Assembly (NCBI RefSeq): GCF_007747795.1
Contig: NZ_CP036275.1
Location: 1,850,001-1,914,000, forward strand
Reading direction: 5' to 3'
Length of the DNA stretch: 64,000 nt
From: Maioricimonas rarisocia
GTDB taxonomy: Bacteria > Planctomycetota > Planctomycetia > Planctomycetales > Planctomycetaceae
The position numbers and the translations under genes are program-made. Positions 8,012 through 17,339 of the stretch are shown one piece after another (the stretch's first letter is position 1; each line of letters begins with the position of its first letter). The notes beneath the pieces are model-generated. The model had not been told where the DNA came from and ran no database searches. It saw only the letters and a list, made by a program, of their open reading frames with translations.

Positions 8012-8650
8012 CTACTCTTCCCCGCCTTCGTCTTCCTTCTGGCCAATCACTTCCGGCTCGCCCGCTTCGGCACCGACTTCCTGCTCTTCGACCGGCTCGG
8101 CGGACGGCTCGACGATGTGCAGGATCATCGTGTCGTCGGGGACGGCCAGCTTGACGCCTTCCGGGACGTCCTTGATGTCGCCGGCGGTGATCGTGTCGCC
8201 GATCTCGAGGCTGCCGATGCGAATGACGATGTCGTCAGGCACGTTGACCGCCATGCATTCGACGGCGATCTCGTGCACCTGCTGCTCGAGAATGCCGCCG
8301 GCGATGACGCCTGGGGCATTGCCACGAAGGTGAATCGGCACTTCGACTTCAACGCGCTCGTCGGGGTCGACCCGCATGAAGTCAAGGTGCTGCACGTGGG
8401 TACTGTACGTGTCCCACTGCACTTCCTTGACGAGCGCCTTGTCGATGGTGCCGTCCACGTCGAGGTCGAGCACCTTCGTGCCGCCGGTGAGCAGCGTGCG
8501 GATGTCGTCCTCGTTCAGGCTGATCGCGACGGGATCCTGGCGGTGTCCGTAGATGTTTGCCGGAACGCGGCCCTCGCGACGCAGGCGCCGACACTCGGCG
8601 GTCCCGGTCTTGGTGCGGGAACTGGCACTGATCTTGATCGTTTCGGCCAT
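8012..8650 (-). CDS. rplY: 50S ribosomal protein bL25 (Ctc/TL5 type)
   Basis: bL25 binds 5S rRNA. The 212-aa protein is the long two-domain Ctc/TL5 form. The N-terminal 5S-binding domain has SRTKTGTAECRRLRREGRVP and ANIYGH. The C-terminal beta-rich domain has VEVPIHLRGNAPGV and ILEQQVHEIAVECMAVNVPD. The tail is strongly acidic (Glu-rich). The ATG at 8650 is preceded by GTG, an alternative start one codon earlier. It is the first gene of the block ending in dnaB. The 226-nt gap upstream holds no recognisable gene. Confidence 0.95.
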   Translation of the reverse strand: MAETIKISASSRTKTGTAECRRLRREGRVPANIYGHRQDPVAISLNEDDIRTLLTGGTKVLDLDVDGTIDKALVKEVQWDTYSTHVQHLDFMRVDPDERVEVEVPIHLRGNAPGVIAGGILEQQVHEIAVECMAVNVPDDIVIRIGSLEIGDTITAGDIKDVPEGVKLAVPDDTMILHIVEPSAEPVEEQEVGAEAGEPEVIGQKEDEGGEE

Positions 8651-8876
8651 CACGACCGCCCTATCTCTCTAGTAACCAACACTGACTATTCAGTTTGCGT
8701 TCAGCCACGCACAGCAGCCGGCGCGTCAGATTTTCAACGTCCGTCGAAGGAATTCCGCAGAATAACGCTCGGTGGTCCGGTGATCAACCGTTCCAGCGGT
8801 CGCGGCGGCCGTTCCGGCGTGGATTTCCCGCACATGGCCCCGTGCTGCTGGTGTGACTGTGGGGCGTGGGAGCCGG

Positions 8877-10190
8877 CTATGCGAAGAGCTCGCGAATCGG
8901 GACGCCCCCGTCGGTGACCGGGACCGGCCGGGCGTCAGCGTACAGCTCTTCGTGGTGGTCGATCCCCAGCGTCGCGAAGATTGTGGCGAACAGATCCGGT
9001 ACCGAAACCGGGCGATCGACGATCTTCTGAGCCAGTTCGTCGGTCGTCCCGACGGCCTGGCCGGTCTTCAGGCCGCCGCCCGCCAGAACCACCGTGAATG
9101 CCTCGGCATGGTGGCCCCGCCCTCCCCCGCCGTCAAAACCTGCGGGTCTGCCGAACTCCGTCGAGATGACGAGGAGCGTTTTGTCCAGCAGATTCTTCGA
9201 TTCGAGGTCGGTGATCAGCGTCGCAAACGCCTGGTCGAGGCTCTGGATGAGCAGGTGCTGGTTGAACTGGCCGTCGTTGTGCGTGTCCCATCCGGTGCCG
9301 TTGACGAAATTCAGGTTGAACGACACCTCGACGAAGCGGCTGCCCCGCTCGATCAGGCGGCGGGCGAGCAGACACCGCTGCCCGAATTCGTCGCCATAGG
9401 CGTTCCGCAGGTCCGAGGGCTCGGAGTCGAGTGCGAAGACGTTCATGAATTCGGGGCCGGCCAGGCGGAAGCCTTTCTCGGTCGCCGTCACGTAGCTGGC
9501 AATGCGTGGATCGTTCTCATGTTCGCGGACGTACCGGTCACGGAGTCGTTTGAGCAGGTTCAGGCGACGCTGAGACCGCTGTTCGGGCACGCGGGCCGGT
9601 CGGGTGAGACCTTTCGGGCCGGTCGTTGTTTCGGTGAGGTAGACGTAGCCGTGCTCGGCTCCAAGAAAGCCGGGTTCGCGAGCTGGACTGGGATTGCCCA
9701 TCAGCACGTAGGTGGGAACCAGTTCGTTGATCGGCTCCCGGAGGTGGCTGATGATCGATCCGATCGAGGGGTAAACGATGGTGCCGCTGGTGGCCCGGCC
9801 GGTGTGCAGCCGGTAGGCGGCGGCGGCGTGCTCGTCGATGACGTCGTGATGGACCGTGCGGACCGGGGCGATGCGGTCCATGACGGCGGCTGACTTCTTG
9901 AGGTGCTCGCAGACCTGCACGCCGGGGACGGCGGTGTCAATCGCCGGGTAATAGGAGCCGGGATCCTTCTTCTTGTCTTTGGAGACCCGTTTGGGGTCCC
10001 AGGTATCGATCTGGGCGGCCCCACCGCCCAGCCAGATGTAGATGCAGTGATCCGCCTTGCCGAGCAGTGTTTCGGTCTCGGAGGCCGCGGCCAGGCGGGG
10101 AGCCGACAGCAGGCTCGCGGCGGCTGTGCCGGCGACGGCAGATTTGAGGAATTCGCGGCGATGGGTCACGTCGGGTGTGTGAATCGTCAT
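8877..10190 (-). CDS. DUF1501 family secreted protein (Tat signal)
   Basis: DUF1501 proteins are abundant in planctomycetes, are distant relatives of the alkaline phosphatase/sulfatase fold, and have no settled function. The 437-aa product has a Tat signal with RREFLK at residues ~11-16 followed by an Ala-rich hydrophobic stretch. The body contains IWLGGGAAQIDTWDPK, which is close to the family's LxGGxSQxDTxDPK signature, and later STEFGRPAG and GRGHH. It follows the ankyrin gene by 18 nt and ends the three-gene operon with the LamG/PSCyt2/PSD1 gene. DUF1501 genes next to DUF1549/DUF1553 genes are a planctomycete hallmark. Confidence 0.93.
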   Translation of the reverse strand: MTIHTPDVTHRREFLKSAVAGTAAASLLSAPRLAAASETETLLGKADHCIYIWLGGGAAQIDTWDPKRVSKDKKKDPGSYYPAIDTAVPGVQVCEHLKKSAAVMDRIAPVRTVHHDVIDEHAAAAYRLHTGRATSGTIVYPSIGSIISHLREPINELVPTYVLMGNPSPAREPGFLGAEHGYVYLTETTTGPKGLTRPARVPEQRSQRRLNLLKRLRDRYVREHENDPRIASYVTATEKGFRLAGPEFMNVFALDSEPSDLRNAYGDEFGQRCLLARRLIERGSRFVEVSFNLNFVNGTGWDTHNDGQFNQHLLIQSLDQAFATLITDLESKNLLDKTLLVISTEFGRPAGFDGGGGRGHHAEAFTVVLAGGGLKTGQAVGTTDELAQKIVDRPVSVPDLFATIFATLGIDHHEELYADARPVPVTDGGVPIRELFA

Positions 10191-10208
10191 GCCGTTCTTT
10201 CTGTGGTG

Positions 10209-11021
10209 TTATTCCGGAGTCGTCGCTGTGGCGGAGGAGAACAGGGCCGCCATCCGCTCGTCACCCTGGCGCTGGTCGATCGGCTTCATGCCGTACTGGT
10301 TCTCGGACTCCGTCGAGGCGCCTGCGGCAAGCAGGGATTCGACGACGTCGTAGTGTCCACGGGCAACGGCAAGCTGCAAAGGCGTGTTGCCGTTGTGCAT
10401 GCGGGCTTCGATGTCAGCGCCGCCGGCGACGAGAAGCTCGACCATGTCAGCCGAGCCGGCAACGTGCAGTGGTGTCTCATCGTACTTCTTCAGTGCGTCG
10501 GGGTCGGCCCCTGCATCGAGCAGGGCTCTTGCGATGACGAGGTTCCGATGCTTCGATGCCCGGTGCAGCGGCGTGTGGTCCGCGTGGATTGAATGCACGT
10601 TTGGATCTGCGCTGGCTCCGATCAGCATCAGGGCGATTCGCGTCGAGACCTGCCGGTGCGCGTTGAACGTCGCCGACAGCAGCGGCGTCTCGCCCTGAAA
10701 GTCTGCGATGTTGGGATCAGCACCAGCATCCAGCAGCAGCCGGACGCTCTCGGGCTTGTTGAAGCGGACCGCGAGGTGCAGCGGTGTGTTGCCCTCCCGG
10801 TTCTGCTCGTTGACATCTGCACCGCCTGCCAGCAGTTTCGGGATGTCTTCGGGCCAGTGAATCGCCGCGATCCACAGGTTTTCGGCGCGTGGCTGCATTC
10901 GCTGGTAGATGACCAGCATCGACGCACCGAGAGCGATGACGACGGCCAGGCAGCCCAGAAGAGCCGTCATCAGCCATCGGGCAGGTCGCGGGGGGCGCGA
11001 GACGTTGTGCAGATCCGCCAT
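10209..11021 (-). CDS. membrane-anchored ankyrin-repeat protein
   Basis: The 270-aa protein has a single N-terminal membrane segment (residues ~15-38, WLMTALLGCLAVVIALGASM). About six ankyrin repeats follow, marked by GNTPLHLAV, GETPLLSA, HTPLHRAS, ETPLHVA and GNTPLQLAV and by LLDAGADPN-type turns. Ankyrin repeats bind partner proteins; no enzymatic domain is visible. The repeats probably face the periplasm or the outer side of the membrane. It sits between the PSCyt2/PSD1 gene (24-nt gap) and the DUF1501 gene (18-nt gap), so it is probably co-transcribed and may scaffold those secreted partners. That role is inference. Confidence 0.9.
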   Translation of the reverse strand: MADLHNVSRPPRPARWLMTALLGCLAVVIALGASMLVIYQRMQPRAENLWIAAIHWPEDIPKLLAGGADVNEQNREGNTPLHLAVRFNKPESVRLLLDAGADPNIADFQGETPLLSATFNAHRQVSTRIALMLIGASADPNVHSIHADHTPLHRASKHRNLVIARALLDAGADPDALKKYDETPLHVAGSADMVELLVAGGADIEARMHNGNTPLQLAVARGHYDVVESLLAAGASTESENQYGMKPIDQRQGDERMAALFSSATATTPE

Positions 11022-11045
11022 GGCAGTGTCTCCTGAGGAAATCTG

Positions 11046-14000
11046 CTACGGAATGAACACGAACTCGGGCGAATTCACCAGGGCCCAGGCGGCATCCTCA
11101 AACCGCGTCCGCCAGTCAGGATCGAGCCGTTTCGTCGGCGGGTCGCCGGCCAGGACTTCCGCCTGACGCTTGAGTGCGGCGGTCGTCGCATCGACGTGCA
11201 GGTGGTTCGACCAGGCCCGGGGGGAGCGATGGATCGTGCGGGGGGGGACGGCCTCCGGACCGGCAATGATCCGTTCTTCGTACCCCGGCGCGAGCAGTTC
11301 CACGAACAGTTCCCGCTCGTCCGAAGTGGGCGTCCGGGAGAGGAATCGCAGGTACAGTTTCTCGATGAGCTCCTCGAGCGGCTGGTCTTCGAGTGTCAGG
11401 TCGGTCAGCTCGCTGTGGTCGGTCAGGTCGAGGGCCCGCTGCGCGGCGGTGCCGTTGGCGAGCACCATCGGCTGCAGCGGCATGATCGATTCTTCGCGGA
11501 TCGTCAGCGGTTCCTGACGCTGCTGGCGCCAGCCGTAGGCCGCCATCAGGTCGACGATGCTCTGGGCGACGTGCAGCGACATGCTGGGCCGGTCCCGCTC
11601 GTTGCTGACGGCGACGAACTCCCAGGCCCGCTGCGGAGCCCCCATGTCGAGGAAGGTCCGGTGTGGCAGCCGGCCGTCGGCGTCCATCGTCAGTTCTTCG
11701 CTGCCAAATCCTTTGCCGGAAGCGAGATAGAGCGAATCGGCCAGTTGTTCTCCCGTCAGTGTCCGGCGGACGGGGCCGGCGAAGTGCGCGGCTTCTTCAC
11801 TCTCACGGGTGGCGTCCGGAGCCACCTGCCGCTGGTAGACGTGCGACTCGAAGATCAGGCGTGCCAGCGCTTTGAGGTCGTAGTTGTTGAGAACCAGCTC
11901 GCGGGCGAGGAAGTCAAGCAGTTCGGGGTGCGAGCAGCTCGCTCCTTCCCAGTCGCTCACCGGCTCGATGAGTGCCCGGCCGAGGTACCGCTGCCAGAGT
12001 CGGTTGGCGATGACGCGGGCGAAGCGGGGATTCTGTGGCAGGGTCAGCGTGGCGGCCAGGCGTTCGCGGGCGTCGGAGGGATTGCGGATGATCCAGTCGG
12101 GAATCTCCGGGAGTTTGGCGGAGAGTTCGGCGAACGGCCAGTCCGGTTTGACGGTGCTGCCCGGGGCGAGCGTCACCTGGACGACCGAGTTTTCGAGCTG
12201 ACCTGCCGGGAGGCTGCTGCTGCCGGGCACCTTCAGGGGGGCCCGGTTCAGCATGGCGGCCAGGTTGAACAGGTCTTCCTGCTTGACGTCGTGGTACGGA
12301 GCGTCGTGGCAGCGGGCACACTTCATTTCGACGCCGAGGAAGGCCGTCCCCACGATATGGGCCTTGGCCGCCATCGGGACGTCATTCTGGCTGGCGATGG
12401 CAAACCCGGCGGGGCCGCCCATGGTGCGGCTGCCGTCCATCGAGATCAGCTCGGTCACGAACCGGTCAAACGCCTTGTTGTCGAGGAATGACTCGTGGAT
12501 GAACCACCGGAACGGGCCGGTGTTGTTGAGCATCGGCTTGGTGAGGCCGGGGTTCTCGGCGAGGACGTCCTGCCAGTAGCCGACCCAGTGATCGGCCCAC
12601 TCCGGACTGCTGAGGTAGCGGTCGATCGCACGCGAGCGGCGATCCTCCTGCGAGTCGGCGAAGTAGGTCCCGATTTCCTGTTCGGTCGGAATGCGGCCGA
12701 CGGTGTCGAGCGCCAGGCGGCGGAGGAAGCCGTAGTCGTCAATCAGCGGGAGAGGCTTGGCGCCCTCCTGCTGCAGCCGGTGGTTGATGAACCGGTCGAC
12801 GTCGTTGAACGCTGCAACATCTTCCGTCGCAGGGACTTCCACGGCCAGTGGTGCGTTCTCACGAGCCCAGTCGTGGCGTCGCTGCCAGTACTCCGATTCC
12901 CCCTGGGCGGCGGCGAGGCGATTCTCCTGATTCAGGTGCCTGAGCTGCTGGCGTTCTGCTTCGACCAGATCGAGCCAGGCGGCATCCGTGAACGGGATGT
13001 CCTGTTTCGGACTCAGGAACGTGTACGTCGGGGCTTCGTCCGAGGCGTTCTCATCCAGGCGACGGACGCCGACGACCAGTTCCCCAACCCGAATGCCGGT
13101 CCGTTTGGAACCGATCATGCGGTACAGCGAGATCACGTGGTCGCCCGGCTCGTCGAAGGAGACCCGGACTTTTTCTTCAAAATGGGCGACGGGGATTGAG
13201 AGGACGCCGTCTGGAACCTCCGAAATCTTGTGCAATGCCTGATGGGCACTGCTGCTCTGCTTCATCCAGGGCGTTTCCGCCTGCTGTTCGCCGTCGATGT
13301 ACAGTCGGGCGCTGTCGAGCGAGCGGTAGACCAGCTCGTATTCGCCCGGCTCGAAGTGAATGCGGCTGGTCATGTGAAGCAGCCAGGGGACGCGGCGGTC
13401 GGCGATCAGGCCCCGCTCGTTGTACTTGTGTGGCAGGTCGGAAAGGGCGAACGCCGGGATGTCCATCAGGTGTTCCGGCTGCCGCATCCGGAAGTTCCAG
13501 GACCGCTCGACCGGGACGCCTTCCAGCAGTTCCACGCGGACGGCGTCGTCGGGAACTTCCTCCTCGCGGATCTTGCCGAGGGCGTATTCGCTCTCGGCAA
13601 TGTTGATGCGGACGTGTTTGGCGATCTGCTCGGCAGACAGTGCCTTGCGGTAGAGGGCCACTTCGTCGATGAAGCCATTGAACGTCGAGCCGCCGCTCAT
13701 CGCCGAGCCAATCCACAGCTCGTCGTTGTCGACGATCGGCCGTTTGGTCGTCGGGCCGGCCATGTCCCACTTTCCTTTGACCGGCTTGCCGTCGATGTAG
13801 CCACGGATGCTCTCCGGGTCGCCGAAGACGTAAGTGATGGCCACATGGTGCCATGCGCCATCGCCGGGGACGCCGGTCGTGGAGGTCCAGCGGTGTCCTT
13901 CCGGGCCGATGCCCCCTTTATTGGGCGTCTCGGCATCGCAGAAGAAGAAGCTGATGAACGGTCCCCCGCCCTGCGTCGCGAGCCGGAGTGAGTAATTCTG

Positions 14001-14513
14001 GTTGTTGGCCGGTGTGCCGGGGTTGTGCGTCCGCCCCTTGGAGATGATGTACGGGTACGAGCCGCGGAGGGCCTCGTCCCAGCGGATCCAGGCCTCCATC
14101 GTCAGTGCATCGCCGTTGTCGAAGTCGACGGCACTCGCATCACCGGGATCCTTGACGACCAGGTAGTTCCTGCCGTTGCCGAGGTTGGCCGCCTGGTTCG
14201 CGTCGGTGAAATCGGGGTATTCGCCGGGCCGGGGGCCGGCAGCATCGAAGCGAATGTGTCCGCGGGTGTGAGCGTTGAGGATCGCTCCCGCTTCGGCTGC
14301 CTCATCGTTGAGAATGACCTGAGAGTGGTCTTCTCCCGGTTCCCGCTGATGAAAACGCCACCAGGCGACCGGGCCGTCCTGCCGGATGATTTCAGCGTAG
14401 TCACGTGGAGCCGGCGAAGGTTCGTCCGCCCGTACGGTGGAGAAACCGGTTGCGAGAGCGAGTGCCGCGACGAGGGACAGCGCCGTGACCCGGCAGCGAT
14501 GGCTATGCAGCAT
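11046..14513 (-). CDS. LamG / PSCyt2 (DUF1549) / PSD1 (DUF1553) secreted protein
   Basis: This 1,155-aa protein has a Sec signal peptide, a LamG-like lectin fold (residues ~45-300, with TMEAWIRWDE and GFIDEVALYRKALS) and a PA14-like beta-rich segment. DUF1549 follows (ending near the heme-type motif CARCHD at ~732-737), then DUF1553 in the last third (PRFARVIANRLWQRYLGRAL, LLDFLARELV). Such proteins are almost exclusive to planctomycetes and relatives and are thought to act on polysaccharides or as cytochrome-linked enzymes; function is not established. The usual N-terminal PSCyt1 cytochrome domain is absent. I start at the ATG at 14513, which has GAGG eight nucleotides upstream. It heads the operon with the ankyrin and DUF1501 genes. 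Confidence 0.92.
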   Translation of the reverse strand: MLHSHRCRVTALSLVAALALATGFSTVRADEPSPAPRDYAEIIRQDGPVAWWRFHQREPGEDHSQVILNDEAAEAGAILNAHTRGHIRFDAAGPRPGEYPDFTDANQAANLGNGRNYLVVKDPGDASAVDFDNGDALTMEAWIRWDEALRGSYPYIISKGRTHNPGTPANNQNYSLRLATQGGGPFISFFFCDAETPNKGGIGPEGHRWTSTTGVPGDGAWHHVAITYVFGDPESIRGYIDGKPVKGKWDMAGPTTKRPIVDNDELWIGSAMSGGSTFNGFIDEVALYRKALSAEQIAKHVRINIAESEYALGKIREEEVPDDAVRVELLEGVPVERSWNFRMRQPEHLMDIPAFALSDLPHKYNERGLIADRRVPWLLHMTSRIHFEPGEYELVYRSLDSARLYIDGEQQAETPWMKQSSSAHQALHKISEVPDGVLSIPVAHFEEKVRVSFDEPGDHVISLYRMIGSKRTGIRVGELVVGVRRLDENASDEAPTYTFLSPKQDIPFTDAAWLDLVEAERQQLRHLNQENRLAAAQGESEYWQRRHDWARENAPLAVEVPATEDVAAFNDVDRFINHRLQQEGAKPLPLIDDYGFLRRLALDTVGRIPTEQEIGTYFADSQEDRRSRAIDRYLSSPEWADHWVGYWQDVLAENPGLTKPMLNNTGPFRWFIHESFLDNKAFDRFVTELISMDGSRTMGGPAGFAIASQNDVPMAAKAHIVGTAFLGVEMKCARCHDAPYHDVKQEDLFNLAAMLNRAPLKVPGSSSLPAGQLENSVVQVTLAPGSTVKPDWPFAELSAKLPEIPDWIIRNPSDARERLAATLTLPQNPRFARVIANRLWQRYLGRALIEPVSDWEGASCSHPELLDFLARELVLNNYDLKALARLIFESHVYQRQVAPDATRESEEAAHFAGPVRRTLTGEQLADSLYLASGKGFGSEELTMDADGRLPHRTFLDMGAPQRAWEFVAVSNERDRPSMSLHVAQSIVDLMAAYGWRQQRQEPLTIREESIMPLQPMVLANGTAAQRALDLTDHSELTDLTLEDQPLEELIEKLYLRFLSRTPTSDERELFVELLAPGYEERIIAGPEAVPPRTIHRSPRAWSNHLHVDATTAALKRQAEVLAGDPPTKRLDPDWRTRFEDAAWALVNSPEFVFIP

Positions 14514-14776
14514 CCTCAAATCCTCTGTGGTGGGTTCGCACTTCGGCGGGAGCAGCGTGAGGCAGGTTCTGCATTGAGTCTACCGGCCGCATCGACGTTC
14601 ATCAATTCGATCCCGGCCGATGCGACGTGCGCACGTTTTGATTCCGGTCGGGGCGACTGCATTGCTGCCCTCCCCCTTGCGACCGGCTGGTTCAGCAGGC
14701 ATGCTCATGGTCTCTCGACCAGCCCCCGGCAACACGGGGGGCTGCCGGTCTCGCTCGAAACGTCCGGGGGAATCAG

Positions 14777-16939
14777 ATGACTCAGTTTTGTTTCAATCGG
14801 TCAATCCGCATACCGATGGTCTGCCTGCTTGCCGTCATTGCACTCGCGAGCCGGGCGCCGGCCGCCGAGCGGCCCAATATTCTGCTGGCGATCAGTGATG
14901 ATCAGTCCTGGCCGCACGCCTCCGCGTACGGTTGTCAGTCGGTCTCGACGCCCGCCTTCGACCGGGTGGCGAAGAAGGGAGTGCTGTTCAACAACGCGTT
15001 TGCTGCCTCGCCGGGCTGCAGTCCCTGCCGGGCCGCTCTGCTGACCGGACGGCAGACCTGGCAGATCGAAAACGCAGGCACGCACGCGAGTTCGTTTCCG
15101 CTGAAGTACCGGACCTTCCCCGAGCGGCTGGGCGAAGCGGGTTACTTCGTCGGTCACACCGGTAAAGGCTGGGGGCCGGGCAACTACAAGGTGGATGGTC
15201 GCGAGCAGAACCCGGCCGGCCCGGCTTTCTCGTCGATCCGCACGAAGCCGCCGCACGGAGGAATCCGCAACACCGACTACGCCGCCAACTTCGATGCATT
15301 TCTCGAGCAGCGTGACGAGGGGCAGCCGTTCTGTTTCTGGTACGGAGCGAGCGAGCCGCACCGCACCTTTGAAAAAGGTGTGGGGCTGAAGACTGGCAAG
15401 TCGCTGGACGATGTCGAGGTGCCGTCGTTCCTCCCCGATACGCCGGAGATCCGCTCCGACATTCTCGACTACTGCCTCGAAATCGAGTGGTTTGACACGC
15501 ATCTGGCCCGGATGCTCGACCGGCTGGAAGAGATCGGTGAGCTGGATAACACGATTGTCATTGTCACCAGCGATAACGGCATGGCCTTTCCCCGTGCGAA
15601 GGCGAACTGCTACGAGTACGGCATCCACATGCCGCTGGCGATCTGCTGGGGGGACCGCGTCCCGGGCGGCCGATCGGTGGATGACCTGGTGCAGTTTGTC
15701 GACCTGACAGCGACGATCCTGGATGCCGCCGGTCTCGATGTCGACAGCCTCGATCTGACCGGCCGGAGTCTGGTCCACGTCCTCGAGTCGGAGAAGAGCG
15801 GGCAGGTTGATCCGGAGCGAACGGTCGCGTTCTCGGCCCGCGAGCGGCACTCGTCGTCACGGTATCAGAATCTTGCCTACCCGATTCGGGCCCTGCGGAC
15901 GCCGCAGTATCTCTACATCCGGAATTTCCGTCACCAGCGATGGCCGGCGGGGACGCCGCAGAAGTACGAGGCGAACGGCGAACTCGGTCCGCCGCACGGG
16001 GGCTATCACGACATCGACGCCTGCCCGTCCCACACCTTTCTCGTTGAGAATCGCCGGCAGGACGCGGTCAAAGCGTTCTTCCACCTGGCGATCGATCCCC
16101 GGCCGGAAGTGGAGCTGTTCGATATCACGAGCGATCCCGGCTGTCTGGTGAACCTGGCCGGCAGCCCCGAGCTGGCGGAGGTCGAGTCGCGGCTGCGTGA
16201 ACAGTTCGAGGAGTACCTGACGCGGACGGGGGACCCCCGGGTCGTGAATCCGGATGGCGGGGACGTTTTCGAGACGTATCGGAGGTACAGCCGGCTGCGA
16301 AGCTTCCCGGTGCCGGCCCACGTGCAGGAAGAGCGGGATCGACTGCGCGGGGAGGGGTGGACGTATCTCTTCGACGGCGAGTCGCTCGACGGCTGGCGGG
16401 TGAGCGGGCCGGAGGATTCCTTCGAGGTCGTCAACGGCACGATCCGGGCCCGGGCCACGTCCGATCAGGCCCACCTCTACTACGTCGGGCCGGAGGGGGG
16501 CGCTGACTTCACCGATTTCGAACTGGTCTTCGAGAGTCTCGCCAGGCCGGGCGCGAATGGCGGCGTCTACTTTCACACGTCGTGGCAGGAGACCGGTTTT
16601 CCCAACGACGGTCACGAAGTGCAGGTCAACAACTCGCACAAGAACCGCACCCGAACAGGCAGTCTGTTCTCGGTGGTGAACATCGACGAATCGCCGGTGG
16701 AGGACGACGTCTTCTTCACGCAGCGTGTGACGGTTCGCGGAAAGCACGTCACGATCGATGTGAACGGCGAGAGGGTCGTGGATTACACCGAGCCGGACGA
16801 CTACAGCCATCCGCGGTACACCGGCCGGGATGTTGATCACGGAACCTTCGCCCTGCAGGCCCACGATCCGGAGAGCGTGGTGTTCTACCGGAACATCCGG
16901 GTTCGGCGGCTGGAACCGTCGGAGGATGGTGGGGAGTAA
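14777..16939 (+). CDS. sulfatase fused to a DUF1080 (LamG-like) domain
   Basis: The 720-aa protein has a Sec signal peptide (to ~residue 30) and a type I sulfatase domain (ERPNILLAISDDQ with the metal Asp pair at 41-42). The catalytic motif is C81-S-P-C-R85, where C81 would be oxidised to formylglycine. IVTSDNGMAFPRAK supplies another metal Asp/Asn. After a linker, residues 527-720 form a DUF1080/3-keto-disaccharide-hydrolase-like jelly roll (LFDGESLDGW, GGVYFHTSW, DHGTFALQAHDP). It probably removes sulfate esters from algal polysaccharides, with the second domain binding or cutting sugar. The ATG follows GGGGGAA. It is divergent from the LamG/PSCyt2/PSD1 operon across 263 nt in which I see no clear promoter. 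Confidence 0.93.
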   Translation: MTQFCFNRSIRIPMVCLLAVIALASRAPAAERPNILLAISDDQSWPHASAYGCQSVSTPAFDRVAKKGVLFNNAFAASPGCSPCRAALLTGRQTWQIENAGTHASSFPLKYRTFPERLGEAGYFVGHTGKGWGPGNYKVDGREQNPAGPAFSSIRTKPPHGGIRNTDYAANFDAFLEQRDEGQPFCFWYGASEPHRTFEKGVGLKTGKSLDDVEVPSFLPDTPEIRSDILDYCLEIEWFDTHLARMLDRLEEIGELDNTIVIVTSDNGMAFPRAKANCYEYGIHMPLAICWGDRVPGGRSVDDLVQFVDLTATILDAAGLDVDSLDLTGRSLVHVLESEKSGQVDPERTVAFSARERHSSSRYQNLAYPIRALRTPQYLYIRNFRHQRWPAGTPQKYEANGELGPPHGGYHDIDACPSHTFLVENRRQDAVKAFFHLAIDPRPEVELFDITSDPGCLVNLAGSPELAEVESRLREQFEEYLTRTGDPRVVNPDGGDVFETYRRYSRLRSFPVPAHVQEERDRLRGEGWTYLFDGESLDGWRVSGPEDSFEVVNGTIRARATSDQAHLYYVGPEGGADFTDFELVFESLARPGANGGVYFHTSWQETGFPNDGHEVQVNNSHKNRTRTGSLFSVVNIDESPVEDDVFFTQRVTVRGKHVTIDVNGERVVDYTEPDDYSHPRYTGRDVDHGTFALQAHDPESVVFYRNIRVRRLEPSEDGGE

Positions 16940-17003
16940 GCGATCCCCTGCCCTCGCTGGTCCGCGCTCGCGGCCTCTGCGGCTCTTGGGCCTGGTGCCT
17001 CTT

Positions 17004-17208
17004 GCCGGCTGCGCCGGCCCCGGTTGGCGAGCAACCGGGGCTACCCTCTGCGCGGCGTACCACGGCATGCCCACCCGGCTTCGCCGTGAGGGCATGGCAC
17101 CCGTGTGCTGGAGAGAACCTGGTGGGGCAGGCATTCCTGCCTGCCCTTCAAGCAATGTGAACGCGTGATTCGCGAATGTTACGGTGCGTCGCCTGCGGCG
17201 ACGGCACC
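17004..17208. repeat. cluster of five interspersed palindromes
   Basis: The 400-nt gap after the sulfatase gene has no gene but holds five hairpin-forming palindromes. They are GCCGGC/GCCGGC (17004-17018), CCCCGGTTG/CAACCGGGG (17018-17040), an ATGCCC...GGGCAT element (17067-17095), GGGCAGGCA/TGCCTGCCC (17125-17146) and GGTGC-GTCGCC/GGCGAC-GCACC (17183-17208). The third and fifth are the same elements that make up the tandem array near 53 kb. The fourth type recurs at 29.2 and 41.65 kb. They look like REP-type interspersed repeats. Confidence 0.8.
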
Positions 17209-17339
17209 CTACGGTCTCATAACCGCCGGGCCTCACCGAGATGTCGATGGCCGGCAACAGCCTGCTCTGCGAAGCTGAAGCCTTCGCTCCCTCACGGTCG
17301 CGGCTCGTGTTCCCTCGGGCCTGCCCGCCTGCCCCGGAA

